Source: Rotaria sordida (taxonomy: Eukaryota; Rotifera; Eurotatoria; Philodinida; Philodinidae). From it: a stretch of DNA of 64,000 nt. Positions 38,501-51,427 of this stretch are shown one piece after another. The stretch is taken from assembly GCA_905250125.1 (NCBI GenBank), contig CAJNOL010000322.1:1-64000 (forward strand), in the 5' to 3' direction. The first letter of the stretch is position 1. The number at the start of each line of letters is the position of its first letter. Under the pieces are notes generated by a model. That model saw only the letters and a list, made by a program, of their open reading frames with translations, ran no database searches and had not been told where the DNA came from. The position numbers and the translations under genes were made by a program.

Positions 38501-41283
38501 CTACTTTTTTTTGTCTTTATAAAACAAAAATTGTGTTTTTTTTCTTTTGTCATAGTATTTGCTGATGCAAAACAAAAAGTCGAAGATCCTGTTGCACGTT
38601 ATTTTACAGAATCAAATCTTTATAAATTTGGCTCATTTTTGGCTTTACCAATTACATTACCATTAGATCTTACATATACAACAATGAAAAGGTAGGATAA
38701 ACTATTCAATTTTAAGTTAAGTTTCTAAACGTCAATATTTAGTTATTATCTTATACTCTTCAGTACAAAGTTAATGGATAGTGTATTATCTCATACAAAA
38801 GTATGCACTTATTATTGTCTTTTAATATGATATGAGAAAGATACAGTTGCCTTTTAGCTACTTTGTGATATGTTTCATAGCCAGATATCTTCTCTATAAA
38901 CTATGACTAGCTATAACTCTGGACAGAACGGCGGTCTAATGTAGAGTTCTTGCGCTACTTATACATATTAATTAATCACAAGAGTAATGTATATATCACA
39001 ATGTAGTCAGCATGCTATCGAACGAGTACGTGGCGTAACTAAGGGTGAACTAGATCAGACACCACCCTACCAGCAGAAGACAGAAAATCGTAATAATTAC
39101 CGTCAGTGATAGTAATTAGTTATTGTATGAAAAACAATAGAATGAACATTTTAAACTTCAAAAATTATGTCAATTAGCAAGTATTTCATTTTATTTACTC
39201 CATATAAAATTTCGAATTCTCTGAAAAAACAGTTAACATATATTTTTCTAATATCAGTACCGATGTCGGCCTATGTAAGTTCATTTATGCTATTGATATC
39301 AAATCTTTTAAACATGTTCCATCGAAATTAACATTCAGATAATCATACTTCGAATGTAAGAGAGCACAAAGGATCCCGCCGGGTTTAATGATCTGTCTTG
39401 AATCAGGATATTATATATGCAGTTTTATAGGGCAATATGCGGCGCTTCGATTACCACACAAGAAATCAAATTTTGATGTTTTGAGAGTCCATATACTGAA
39501 GGAATACGTATGGTACCCATAGACATTATAATTCCTAAGATAAATTTATATAAATTTTATTTCTAAACTGAATTGAATGCAGTTGTAAGTACTTTTCGAT
39601 TTCCTATAATCAATAGTTTTTATTCTTGCATTCTGCATATTTAAAACTAGTACTTTGTTTCAGATCTAGGTTATATCTTAACACTTGATACTTCATTGTG
39701 TTCAATCTAGTGGCACAGAACACGTGAGTATCAAAGTGAAACTTTTTCAAAAATTGTATACTATCAACTTCTATATGTTTTACAGATAAGACCTTTATGA
39801 ACAACAGAGACTCATTGTCAACCTACAAGATTATCTTATAGCATAGACTATTTTCCTATATGAAGGGACCGGTATATTGACGATATTTTAATAATATTTA
39901 ATGATTCCATTACAAATTTTTATGTATCAAAAACCAGTACAACATCTCTGATATAAGTAAAAAAACAATTTTGATCTCGAGACTCCTGGAGGGAGAGAGT
40001 ACGAGTATACGATTGTAGTAAGGATGTCTGCTATTTTTATCATTGCTTTTTCAAATATTTATTTCAAGTATCCAGGCTTGTGTTTTTGCATGAAACTCTA
40101 CAAGAATCTATAAATATCTCATGTTCATTTTAAAAATAAATTTTTCTATATTCCCGCATCCTCTCCAGGAATCCGAAGGCCAAGCAATTTTTTTCTGTTT
40201 ATGAAGAAGTTGTTTATATCAGTTCATCAAGAATGCTATGTTAATTATTGATGCATATAAATTTGTATAGAATCGTTGAGTATTGTTTAAATATCGTCGC
40301 TATACCAGCCCCTTTATATAGGAAAGTAGGCTATTCTAGGCGATGACCTTACAAGTGGACAATGAGTCCCTGCTGTTCCAAAAGATGTTATCTATGAAAC
40401 AAATAGAACTCTATAGTATGCAATTTTTGAAAAAGTTTCACATAGATACTCACGTGTTCTGTGCCACTGGATTGAACATAATGGCATTTCGAGTAGCCAA
40501 GGAATAACTCAGATCTAAAACAAAAAAACAATTTTAATTATGAAGAAGGCAATAATAAAAACTATTGATTATAGAAAACCTAAGACCATCTACAACTGTA
40601 TTCAATTCAGTTTAGAAACAAAATTTGTATAGGTATATCTTAGGAATCATAATGTCTATGTGTACTATATATATATTCCTTCAGTATATGGACTTTCAGA
40701 ACATCAAAATTTAATTTCTTGTATGGTAATCGATGCGGCGTATATTGCTCTACAAAACTACATATATAGCATCCTGTTTCAAGATAGATCATCAAATCTG
40801 GCAAAGTCCTATGAATCTTATTGAGATCTTTATTCATTATTAAACTGTTAGAACTGAAATAATTATTTCTTTTTTTTTTGAATTGATTGTATCAAAATAT
40901 ATATTTCAGAGTATTTGGATTATTTCGTTCACCATCTTCATCTAAGCAATCAGCAAATCGTGCAATGAATTTCCTTTGGTCATTTTTTAGTGAGAATGAT
41001 GATAATTATTGTTATCATGTTAATGAGTAAGATAATTGATGTTTTTTTTTTTTTTTTTTTTGTAAATTTATTATAATTAAATATTAATTCTAGTTGTGAA
41101 TGTACAGAAAGTCGTCTATCATCACACAATTCTCATCATTATCCTCATTTTCGAACATATCAACGTCAAATAAGTGCACCAACAAGTTCCGGTGCATCAT
41201 CATCAAATCAATCATATGATGATGATTTTTTAACAGTAAATAATCATAATATGTCAATTGAACAATTCCTCTATCAACAATAA
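35547..41283 (+). CDS. Patatin-like phospholipase, PNPLA2/ATGL-like triacylglycerol lipase
   Basis: Seven exons, 35547-36032, 36105-36240, 36301-36432, 38204-38488, 38556-38691, 40910-41026, 41094-41283, encode 493 residues (human PNPLA2 504). The family hydrolyses triacylglycerol on lipid droplets. The patatin domain shows the oxyanion loop GCGFLG, the lipase box GSSAG with Ser47, and DGG with Asp166: the Ser-Asp dyad, at the same positions as in human. [23 protein letters not shown] and [10 protein letters not shown] follow closely. The later exons are less conserved but contain [11 protein letters not shown], matching the hydrophobic lipid-droplet region. The third exon could read on to a stop at 36458; splicing at A|GTATTA to 38204 keeps phase and restores the C-terminal half. 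Introns 3 and 5 are each occupied by a giant palindrome. A possible frameshift follows the stop. Confidence 0.85.
36560..37850. repeat. 1.3-kb palindrome in ATGL-like intron 3
   Basis: Left arm about 36560-37135 and right arm about 37265-37850 are close complements, for example GAATTTTACGCTGTAGAAAA / TTTTCTACAGCGTAAAATTC at the borders, and TTTTCAGTTTTCAAATAAGA / CTTATTTGAAAACTGAAAAT inside. The loop is about 130 bases. No coding capacity. It is long enough to form a stable RNA hairpin in the intron. Confidence 0.75.
39375..40815. repeat. 1.4-kb palindrome in ATGL-like intron 5
   Basis: Arms run from about 39375 and 40815 to the centre near 40090. Matching blocks: ACACGTGAGTATCAAAGTGA / TCACATAGATACTCACGTGT, AAATCAAATTTTGATGTTTT / AACATCAAAATTTAATTTCT, and TTGTCAACCTACAAG / CTTACAAGTGGACAA. 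Identity is about 80-85 percent, so it is older than the palindrome at 60 kb. Short minus-strand frames at 39610 and 40640 are mirror readings of the arms. Confidence 0.7.
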
Positions 41284-42366
41284 ATAAAGACTATTGTCAA
41301 TATTTACAACAAACAACTAAATTATCAAATCAACAAGAAATTAATGAAAAGTTAATATCATTTTTTGATGATGATCATCAAGTAAATAATACATCTGGTA
41401 AAATACCAACAACATCATTTGGAAGAATACTTTTAGTTAATTTATCAGAGATGATTTTCTTTTTAAAACAAAAACAAAAAGTATATTTACCGGTGTTTTT
41501 TCGGTTTTTGTTTGTATATATGTATACATATATATATATATATTTGATCCTGTTTTTGTGTACATAAGTTTTTGTTCGTAAATTAAGGTTTTTTTTTCGT
41601 CAGTTGGTATATGGAGATAAGATAATTATTTATGACGAACAAAGATAAAAAAGGATAATATTATATTTCAATATCAACTGATGACGTTGTTTTTTTTCTT
41701 TGCACCTATGTATATTTGTAAATATTTACATTATTTTTATTTGATTTACTGTTGTTCATTAACGATGACTTTTGTATTAAAACAGTATTTATTTTGATCT
41801 TATCTTATTTATACATTAATATTAATAGTTATAGTATTTCTCTGTCAGATATATGTGTATTAACATAAGAGTATTTGACTTTAAAGAAAAAGAAAAACGA
41901 AATTTTTGTCATATAGTTTTTTTTGAATGATGTCGTGATTGAGGTCAGTATTAAAGCACGAACATATTCATCGCTTCATTGCATATTTCTTCATTTACCT
42001 TTTATGTCAATACCTATTTTGTTTTTTACGAGAGAAAACGAAAGCATAACGTGACATATTCATGCTTAAAGTAATGTGTAACAAGAAAAAAAAATCTGAC
42101 ACTGATTTCATATACTGCGTTGAGCTTTTTTCTTCCTTTTTCTGTTTCAACCTTTGACAAAAAAAAGTACAAGGTAAGTACATACCACCAATTAAGACAC
42201 CAATCAAGGTATATATACTAAAGTTTTACGTGGACTTCTCTTCTTTTTTTTTGTACTGATTACATCATTTTTATTTACTATCTCATTAGTTGTTTTATTG
42301 CAGATAATTGTTCGTATTAATCGACATACATTCTTCTTTCTTATTATTCTTTTATTATCTTTGACA
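41284..42366. other. Gap between ATGL-like gene and beta-TrCP
   Basis: The first 180 bases look like coding sequence in another frame (see findings). A (TA)n run lies near 41527-41544, and a short stem (TCGTCAGTTG / CAACTGATGACG) at about 41598-41685. GTTTTATTGCAG ending at 42303 is a candidate acceptor for the next gene, 63 bases before its ATG. Confidence 0.4.
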
Positions 42367-45300
42367 ATGAATTTTACCTCGGTTGATAATTCCTCATATC
42401 TCGATGATAGTATATCCGTTAATATGAGAACAACAACATCAACAAAAAAATTATTAACAATTAATTATGAAAAAAAAAGTGAAGAATATTTAGCAACATT
42501 TTCAACATGGAGTGATCATGAACAATTATTATTTGTTGGAAATTTATTACAAAATATGCATAGTCATCAACATGGACAAATTAATTCATTTTTATCACCA
42601 ATGTTACAACGAGATTTTATTGGACGTTTATCATCATGTGGACTTGAAAATTTGTCAGAAAAAATTCTTGAATATTTAGATGATCAATCATTAAAATCAA
42701 GTGAACTTGTTTGTCGAGAATGGTATCATGTTATATCACAAGGTTGGTTAGAAAAAATTATAAAGAATTTATAATTAACTATGTTTTTTTTTCAATATTT
42801 TCTTAGGTATGTTATGGAAAAAATTAATTGAACGTAAAGTTCTTTCAGATATATTATGGCATGATTTATCTGAACGTCGTGGTTGGAATAAATATCTTTT
42901 TCGACAATTATTAATCAATAAAGATCAACATAAACAAAATGAATTTTATCGTTATTTATATCCTGAAATACTTCGTGATATTAATCAACTTGAAACAAAT
43001 TGGCGTACAGGAAATTATCAATTAGAAAGAATACAATGTCAGTCACGAAATAGTAAAGGTGTTTATTGTTTACAATATGATAATCAAAAAATTATAAGTG
43101 GTCTTCGTGATAATACAATTAAAATTTGGGATAGAAAATCTTTGGAATGTATTAAAATTCTTACAGGTCACAATGGTAGTGTTTTATGTCTTCAATATGA
43201 TGATAAAATGATTATATCTGGTTCATCTGATTCAACAATTCGAATATGGAATATTGAAACTGGAGAATTACTTAATACACTTTTACATCATTGTGATGCT
43301 GTATTACATCTTCGATTTATTGATAAAATGATGATAACATGTTCAAAAGATCGTTCAATAGCTGTATGGGAAATAAATTCACCAATTGATATAGTTATGC
43401 GTCGTGTACTTGTTGGACATCGTGCAGCTGTAAATGTTGTCGATTTTGATAATAAATATATTGTTAGTGCTAGTGGTGATCGTACAATTAAAGTTTGGGT
43501 AAGTAAAAAAAAAACAACAAAGAACTTTTTATTTTATTATATTAAATCTTTTTTTTTTAGAAAACAACAACATGTGAATTTGTTCGAACATTTCTGGGAC
43601 ATAAACGAGGCATTGCTTGTTTACAATATCGAGATCAACTTGTTATTAGTGGTTCATCAGATAATACTATACGAGTAAGTCAATTTATCATTTATGATTA
43701 AATCTCTATATGGAATATAATACATATGTCGATTTCGTTTTTCTTGGCAGAGCATGATTTATTTCTATCTTGTCTCTTGCTAGATAGATACATAGTTTTT
43801 GTTTTTATTATTATCTCAGGTATCGATAAAACTTGACATTTAGGTTCTATATTCCTTGTCTGGTCGGAAATGACGAAAAAAAATTAATAATTAGAACTGC
43901 ATGTAATAATTATGTTTATTTCTATTTATTATTTATTCTTCAGTCTTTCTGGAAAAACGATAAAATAAAATTAATGAGTTTTTACTCTTTATACACAAAT
44001 AGACCTTGTATTTTACAGGTGACGATACTATTTTTGTATCTATATCAGTGATTATCTCTAACAAAAAAAATTGCAAAATATTTTGTTTATTTGTCTGTTT
44101 TCGAGGTCACGTAATGTTTTGTTTTGCTTTTGTATCTAAAAACATATTTGTCTTTGAATTAGACTAGACAGAATTAAAATATTTTCATTTTATATATAAA
44201 ACAAAAAAGAATATCGATAAAAAATGAAGGACGAAGAAAGAAAAGATTTTTTTCAATCATAATCGAGGTCGTTCTTGTATGATTACTTTCAGGAATTGAA
44301 TAGCTACGATAAATTATACATCAGGGTTACCCATTTAGATTTCAAAAATCAAAGGTTTGTTTTTTGCAAAAGATCAGAAGCTTACCAGGAGATTTTTTTA
44401 TTCAAATCATGAAATTAAAATTTTTGTCCACTTAAACGCTTGTTATATTCTGTTGTGCGATTAGAAACAGAAAACATTTTCCTCCAAGTGATAGATAAGA
44501 AAAAACAAAGATAATCGGGTGTACGCTATGTTATTATTAGTAATTTCGCAGTCATTCATTAACATTATGCGATAAAATAATATAAAATGAGTGTTACGTA
44601 AAAAATCGATTCCAGCGACTTTGTTTCAATAGATCTGAATCATTGAAAAGATTATTATAAAATTCAATACAACTGTAATGAATATTGATTTTAATTATAC
44701 TCTTCTGCATCAACAAGATCGTAACTTATGATGTACATTACAAATATAACACACATCTTTTGTTTGATTATTTTTATATTCTTTCAACAATGTGAAGAAT
44801 ATGTTGGATTTGAAAACCTTTCTTCTTTTTTCTTTTTTTATTTTGAAAAGTAATATTTAATGACTGCATTAAATGATGATAAAGTAATTACCAATTTTGA
44901 TTGGCTGTTTAGTGAGATAAAATCAGCAATGTAAAGATTGTACTCTAATGATTTTAGCACTTAACTAAGGTCATTTTCTTGCAAGGAAAATATTTGATAC
45001 ATACAGAGTGGGAATTTTTATTTTTATCTAAATTTCTACAAGGTCTTCACAGAGAGTTCATTTTCTTGAAATTGATAATCTTTGTTTTAGAGAGTTTAAG
45101 CAGATAAAACGTGTTTTATTATTAATTCAAAATTGAAAAATCAGAGGTCTTCTGACTTGTATTTGTAACGGAGTCGCAAGACCTCATTAATTTTCGAGTC
45201 GGATCTGGGTATAAGATCATACCTAGATCCATTGCAAGACACTACTCTTGACTAAGTCAGGAGATTAGATAACTCTGGATTGCAAATATTTCAATGATCA

Positions 45301-45995
45301 GTCATAGTATTCCGATGATTACGAGAATCGTATTTATTCAAATAAAATATATTTAAAGAATAAAATTTATTTAAAAAATTTTACTAATTTTTTAACAAAA
45401 TTCATAATCATAATGTTTTCTAGATATGGGATATTGAATGTGGTGCTTGTCTTCGTATACTTGAAGGGCATGATGAATTAGTTCGATGTATTCGTTTTGA
45501 TTCAAAAGTTATTGTTTCGGGTGCTTATGATGGTATGTTATGAATTACCTTCAAAAAAAAAAATTCGATTGATTTTCTTTTTTTTATTTTCATACTTTTA
45601 AAATAGGTAAAATAAAAATTTGGAATCTTCAAGCAGCACTTGATCCACGCTCTCAAACATCATCACTTTGTTTGAAAACTATAACCGAACATAATGGACG
45701 TGTATTTCGTTTACAATTTGATGAATTTCAAATTATTTCAAGTTCACATGATGATACAATACTTTGTTTTAATTTTCTTCAACCTGAACGACAATATTCA
45801 TTAGATTTGAATTCAATTAATTCATCACCTATTTTAAATATAGATCAAACTCAAATAGATAATTTTACTTCAACAATAAAATCTACAGACAATTTTAATA
45901 CTGATGAAATTCTTGATAGAACAATAGTTAATGATTTGCAAATACAAGTTCCAGCTCTATCAAGAGCATCATCATCATCTAATTCAGGGAATTAA
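42367..45995 (+). CDS. BTRC: beta-TrCP (F-box/WD40 protein, BTRC/FBXW11/Slimb)
   Basis: Five exons, 42367-42742, 42807-43498, 43561-43674, 45424-45532, 45607-45995, encode 559 residues (human BTRC 605, FBXW11 542). It is the substrate receptor of SCF-beta-TrCP, which recognises doubly phosphorylated DSGxxS degrons such as beta-catenin and I-kappa-B. In order: the dimerisation region (FSTWSDHEQ ... [10 protein letters not shown]), the F-box ([25 protein letters not shown]), the linker [10 protein letters not shown], and seven WD40 repeats with near-invariant pieces [65 protein letters not shown] and [16 protein letters not shown]. The last blade ends ILCFNF instead of ILIWDF. The start is the ATG at 42367; earlier in-frame codons are non-ATG. 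BTRC and FBXW11 cannot be told apart in an invertebrate. Confidence 0.93.
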
Positions 45996-47991
45996 AAGAA
46001 ATAAAAATTGTATCTATCCGTCGAAATCTTATGTGTTATTTGTATATACTTTCATACGTGTCGGATATACCTTTTTTTTTTCTTGATTTTTTTTTTCTCT
46101 GTATGTGTGCATATTGTTTTTTTCAATCGAGAAAAAGACTAGTTTATTATGTTTTTTATTAAATGGAGTGAGAGTGAAGTGCTCTCTCTCTCTTTTATTC
46201 TTCTTTCCAATCGAAATCCACATGCGTTTATATCTTTTTCATAGAAAAAGAATTATCAAAGATAATAAATAAAAAATCATATATCTCGTTCTATTTAGAG
46301 CGACATCTACAATCGTTTTTTTTCTAAATAATATAATAGGAGTTTATATGAACAAAAAAGATATTATACATAAGTGAAAGAGCAAATTTTTCTTTTCATT
46401 TGAAATTGAAATTAATTTTCTCGATATACAATTGGTTAATAAATAAAGAATCATTAATTCTAATAAGCATAAATTTTTGTCGAATAGATATGATTCACAT
46501 GGGTGGTGCACCAACTGTACAAGGGGTAGCGTTCGATCGCCTCTCGTAACTTGAGGAAGCAACCATACCTTCTGTTTATACTAGAGCAAGACTACTTAAT
46601 CGAATAATATGTACAATGCATATTAAAATTATTCAACAAGGTTTATTCTCAATTTTTTTCCGTTGCCGTAAGCGTTAGAAAGATTTCGAATAGAGAAAAT
46701 TAGTTCCAAAAATAAAAATGATTATCTAGTTCCTAAAGACAAGAACTTCGAAAAACCCAAACTCTAGTTTTTCAGTCGTAGAGAGCTTGAAGACGTCTCC
46801 TTGTTTACTCTATCTTTAAATGTAGTGTAAATAAAATTATATTTAAGCGTTCTAAGTATTGAAAAACTAGGGTTTGGAATTTTCTGGAGTTCGTATTTTT
46901 AGAAATCTGATAATAATTTTTTATTTGCTTAGGTTCATGTTGAAAACTATTTTTAACGGAAAATAGTAAATATTCTTTATCTTGGACTTGCTTCTATCAC
47001 AATAAGCGATTTTCAAAATTTACTGCTGGATCAGGATCAATAGGTGTACTTATAAATTGATTCGCATATCATCTCTAACAAATCAACGTATCCAACTGTT
47101 AATCACCGATAGAAGTGATACTTTGTTTATTAGGAGAACTGAACGAGACTAGAAAAAGTCTGAAAAGGATCTGTTTCCATGCAATTCTTTCTCGACATTG
47201 AATATTCAAAACAAAACAAAAAACATAAACGATTATATGTCACTAAGGAAGGGGTCCTGAGTTCTATTTATGAGCGAAATATCATTTTTATTGACGATTA
47301 ACAGTTGAATATGTATTCCCTCGTCAGACTGATTATATAAAACTCGATGAGTTTAAGCAAAAGTATTGAAGTTCGATTAACCAACATTTAGTTTGTTACG
47401 AATAAAAATAGGTTTTGCATTCGTCGTTTTTTTTAAATTTAAAATGAAAATGTCGGAGAAATAAACTTCGCAATTAGAGAGAAGGATCAACTAGCTGCTA
47501 ATATTAAATAGTTAACCAATCTGAGGAACGGCACTTCCATCCTCTCAACTGATTATTACATCTATAACTTTTACATGAATATCAATGCGAGAATACTGAA
47601 CGAAAGCATTATAGACTTAGTGAAGCCTACTCTAGATTGAGTTCTTATAAACTTAAATATTTGTGTCTCGTTCTATCAGATTGATAGATTCATGCACTGC
47701 ATTGGAATTCTTTCAACACCATTCAACCGCAAATAGTAACATTTCCTTAGTGATACAAACTTAGAAAACATTGAATTTTATATTATTAAATGTTAGGCTC
47801 AACATTTCCAATGACTTTAAGTAATACTCCTTTGTTACAAATGAAGAAGTAAGTTAGCTAAGCTGAGATGTCTAAGACATATTTTCAAGAAAGTGAATAA
47901 ATCCATAATGTAATTCGTTTTTTTTTGTTCTATGAACACTACCACCAAATGAAATTGAATAAGAGAAGAATTTATTTATTCATTATTTTAG
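45996..47991. other. Intergenic gap between beta-TrCP and VMA21
   Basis: No gene supported. AATAAATAAAAAA near 46262 could be the beta-TrCP poly(A) signal. It includes the foldback at 46700-46925. CATTATTTTAG directly abuts the VMA21 ATG as a candidate acceptor. Confidence 0.4.
46700..46925. repeat. Palindromic foldback element
   Basis: CCCAAACTCTAGTTTTTCAG (about 46758) answers TTGAAAAACTAGGGTTTGGA (about 46858); flanking parts of both arms also pair imperfectly. No coding capacity. Confidence 0.55.
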
Positions 47992-48339
47992 ATGCAACGA
48001 ATATCAGCTATTCAACCGACACAAACTATTGAAACACCAATACAATATGAAGATAATTCAAATGAATCAGTTGTATGGATTGTTTTTGGTAAAATGCTTT
48101 TTTTTACATTATTAATGACAGTTGCACCATTAGCATCATTTTTTATTGCAAAAGATTATATATTTGAAGGTATATTTAAAATATCTAGTCGTAATAGTTA
48201 TACATATTCAGCTATTGTTGCTGTTATTGTTGTTCATATTGTATTAATTGCATTTTTATTTGTGGCATTTCGAGAAAATATTCCAGTTAAGAAAACATTT
48301 ATTGAAAAAGCAAAAGAATCAACTGGCAAAACAGACTAA
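47992..48339 (+). CDS. VMA21: Vacuolar ATPase assembly factor VMA21
   Basis: A single-exon gene for 115 residues (human 101). VMA21 is a small two-span ER membrane protein that guides assembly of the V-ATPase V0 ring. The two membrane spans are at about residues 31-52 (VFGKMLFFTLLMTVAPLASF) and 70-95 (YSAIVAVIVVHIVLIAFLFV), joined by the family's KDYIFEG and NSYTYSA segments. The C-terminus ends in GKTD, which stands where other members carry a dilysine-like ER retrieval signal; here it is weak. The ATG follows immediately after a TTTTAG acceptor-like site. Confidence 0.9.
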   Translation: MQRISAIQPTQTIETPIQYEDNSNESVVWIVFGKMLFFTLLMTVAPLASFFIAKDYIFEGIFKISSRNSYTYSAIVAVIVVHIVLIAFLFVAFRENIPVKKTFIEKAKESTGKTD

Positions 48340-48759
48340 GAAAAATTTTTATGGTTATTATATATATTTTACTTATATGTCGTTGTATAATGTGATTTTA
48401 AAAATAAAAGAAAAAATTTAAAAACCAAAAAAAAAAAATTTTTTTTTTTAATGATATTTTTATATTTGATAAATGATAATATGTTAGTAATTTTACGATT
48501 AAAATTGAATTTTAAGCCTTCTCTTCTAGAAAAAAATATCGAAATTGAAATTATAGCTTGAGGCCTGATCTTTCATAAACAAAAGGACTTTTTTTTTATT
48601 GACCATTTTGTTCTATACCTAATTTTTTGATAATTTCTATCAACTTCTGCTTTTTTATTATTATAGAGTACTGGCAAAGCGAATTTCAAGTAAACATTTT
48701 TTTCGTATAGATCAATAGAGTGTTAGCTGCTGATCACGAAAAACTTGAAGAGGATCGGT

Positions 48760-49625
48760 TTTTGTTTTCAAAAAAACATATCTTTTTCAAAATGTGAAAA
48801 ATTTTCTACTTTCTTTTTGTTGCAAGCTTTTGAAAATATTTTTTTCAGACTCAACATTAAAAACTAAGTCTACACAAGTTATTAAATCGACTCTAACCTT
48901 CGAAAATCTTTCGATGGTGGCGCTTCGAATCTTACCGAATGTGATACGTATAGGTAGATTTTGTAAACTTATCTAGTCTTTTTTTTTTGGTTAGATGAGG
49001 AGGCCAAATATTTTATCTCATTCGATTCATGATACCATCAGTTACAAAATTACGTATTCGTTTTTCTTTTCTTTGTCGAGATAAATTGTTGGCAAAATAG
49101 CCAGAATTCTGCTTGTATTTCTTAATTAAAACTAAGTTTTCATGCAATAAGACTGTCATATTCGGAATCAGCATGAAAAATGTCGTCGATCTTTGTATAC
49201 TTTTATTGTTTTCGTTGATTTCAGTTTTTTTTCGAATTTTTGCACTGATGCAGTGGATGAAATTGTCACGAAAACAAAAAATGAAAGATAACGAAAATTT
49301 TGGAAATACACATAGATCGATGTAATTTTTCATACTGATTCTGAATATGATAATCTTATTGTATGAAAACTTTGTTTTGATGAAGAAAATCGAGTCGTTA
49401 CTTACGAAGAAAAACTAGATTGGTTTACAAAATCGACCTATACGTACTGCACTCGATGCAATTCGAATCGCCACCTCCAATAAAGTTTTGGATTTGGAGT
49501 CGGTTTAACAATCAGTTTTTTATGCTGAATCTGAAAAAATTATTTTCAGAAGCTGAAGAAGAAGAACGAAGTAGGAAATTTTCCACATTTTGAAAAAGAT
49601 GTGTTTTTTTTTGAGTTTTACTGAC
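48760..49625. repeat. Large foldback element downstream of VMA21
   Basis: Outer arms 48765-48985 and 49405-49620 pair (GTATAGGTAGATTTTGTAAAC / GTTTACAAAATCGACCTATAC; ATCTTTTTCAAAATGTG / CACATTTTGAAAAAGAT). The centre is palindromic too (AAGTTTTCATGCAATAAG / CTTATTGTATGAAAACTT). Frames of 60-106 codons inside lack similarity to known proteins. Confidence 0.65.
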
Positions 49626-49739
49626 AATAAAAGGATATGTATTGTATTAATTCAAAATTATTGAATATATTGGGGTCAAATTAAAGGTCTTACCGACAAA
49701 CGTACTAATAATTCAACATCTCGAGGTGTCAAATCGCTT

Positions 49740-50205
49740 TTCGACCGAGATGAATACTAGAAAAATCTGTCATGGTCTGGTTTTCCAGGCCTTCGTTCTA
49801 GAGATATTGAAATTTTATTGAATTTTTCAACAGAAACTTGTAGTCTTGCTCGGATCACGTGAAAAATCAACTTTCGACTTTGCATGAATGAAGTTCTTAA
49901 TAATATTAGTTGATTGTACAACTAGGTATTTTCTTTCTGAAGATGAATAAAATTTACTTTTACACATGAGAGAATTTCGAATATTTCATATGTTAGGATA
50001 GACGATGCTAGAAAAATTACAGCTTGTCCTACGAATTAATCTTATTAAGAATTCTGTTCATGCAATGTTTGAAGTCGAAACTTCCATGTAATCTGAAGAG
50101 GACTACAGGTTTTTGTTGAAAAATCTAGTAAAATTTCGATTTCTCAAGAATACAAAGACCTCGAAAACCAAACCATTCTAAATTTTTCTATTGTACATAA
50201 GTTCA
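49740..50205. repeat. Foldback element
   Basis: TAGAAAAATCTGTCATGGTC (49758) pairs with the complement near 50172, TTTTTCAACAGAAACTTGTA with TACAGGTTTTTGTTGAAAAA, and the pairing extends over about 130 bases on each side. Lies directly after the previous foldback. Confidence 0.65.
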
Positions 50206-51427
50206 AGAAGAGGTAGAATTTGATAATATATGCCTATATCTGTGGCTATCATATACAATCGATCTTTTCTATGATGGAAGTCATTCACATTAATTAAACA
50301 AAATATGGTTTTCAAAGAGAATACAAGTGAAAACTTCGATCTTACCTAGCTCAATTACCATTATTATTATGATAAAATTCAGTGTAAAAAATAACCAAAA
50401 GTATGATAGTCAATAGTCTATTTATAATGACTCAAAACAGGAAAAAAAATCTGCTCTATAGCTCCTACATGAGCTAAAGTAATGAAAATGAAACATGACT
50501 ATCATCGTTTTGGTTCTTTGTAAGGATTATTTTTTTTTGTAACAAGTTCTCTTTCAAGGAATATGTATAAAAATATTGACTCGCTCAGTTGACACCTAAT
50601 TAAACTTAATAAGCTAATTAATTAGAAAAGAATTAGTGAATAACTCACTAACCTTTTGGCACTATTCAGTATTGGTTTATGAACTTCTCAATTAGTTACA
50701 AGAGAATTTTTCGTTTCTATATTCGTATTCACTCACAACAAGTAAACTCAATTTTTCGAAAAACTTTGACGTAGAAATTTTGTGCCCTGAAGAGTCTCGT
50801 ACAAAACGCCATATTTAGTTTTCAAAAATTCGGTTTGAATTTGTAGTATTTATAAATAGAAACGCATTCCTTTTTGTGTCATATCACTAACGCTAGTTTT
50901 TCAATAATAACTCGCGGAAATAAAAGTCTATAGTATTGAGTTTTCCAGAGTATCTACAGTAACTCAACATACACCTGTTACATAAAAATCAGCTAAAAGA
51001 AGTTCTAGAGTTCATAGATATACGTATTTTTATTTCGCTAACGAATAATATTGCCTACATATACAGTGTCCCAGAATGAAATTACGGCAATATCCAGTGT
51101 TCACATTATTGCCACAGTTTTTGTCATTCTACGAACACTAGTAGGTAGAATCTGTCGGGTTTGGGTTCGAAAATTTTGAACCCTACGGGTTCTACTAGTA
51201 GGTCGATCTATGACTGAATGCCTTCCAATGAAGCCATACAAGATGTAAGTCGTCCAATAACTTCTGGAAATCTCACAGATAGGACCGACATACCGTCATA
51301 GATCATATGAAACACGTTAGAAATGGCTCATCACAGACGTGAAAGATACTTTAGCAACGCTCTCGCTTCCTTACAGATGTTAATTCAAAAAACAAAACAA
51401 CTTTATTTTAGATATAAATATTAAATA
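50206..51427. other. Upstream region of the 5-oxoprolinase gene
   Basis: No gene seen. It contains the second copy of the short hairpin repeat at 51143-51205. CTTTATTTTAG followed by ATATAAATATTAAATA precedes the OPLAH ATG, another TAG|ATATA acceptor-like site. Confidence 0.4.
51143..51205. repeat. Short hairpin repeat, copy 2
   Basis: ACTAGTAGGTAGAATCTGTC ... GGGTTCTACTAGTAGG is an imperfect palindrome centred on TTCGAAAATTTTGAA. It matches the design of the repeat at 34556-34625. Confidence 0.55.

Noticed and set aside
46490..46570. A tRNA-like stretch containing GTTCGATCG
   Set aside because: It lacks a matching acceptor stem, a proper A box and the GGTTC start of a B box; no cloverleaf could be drawn.
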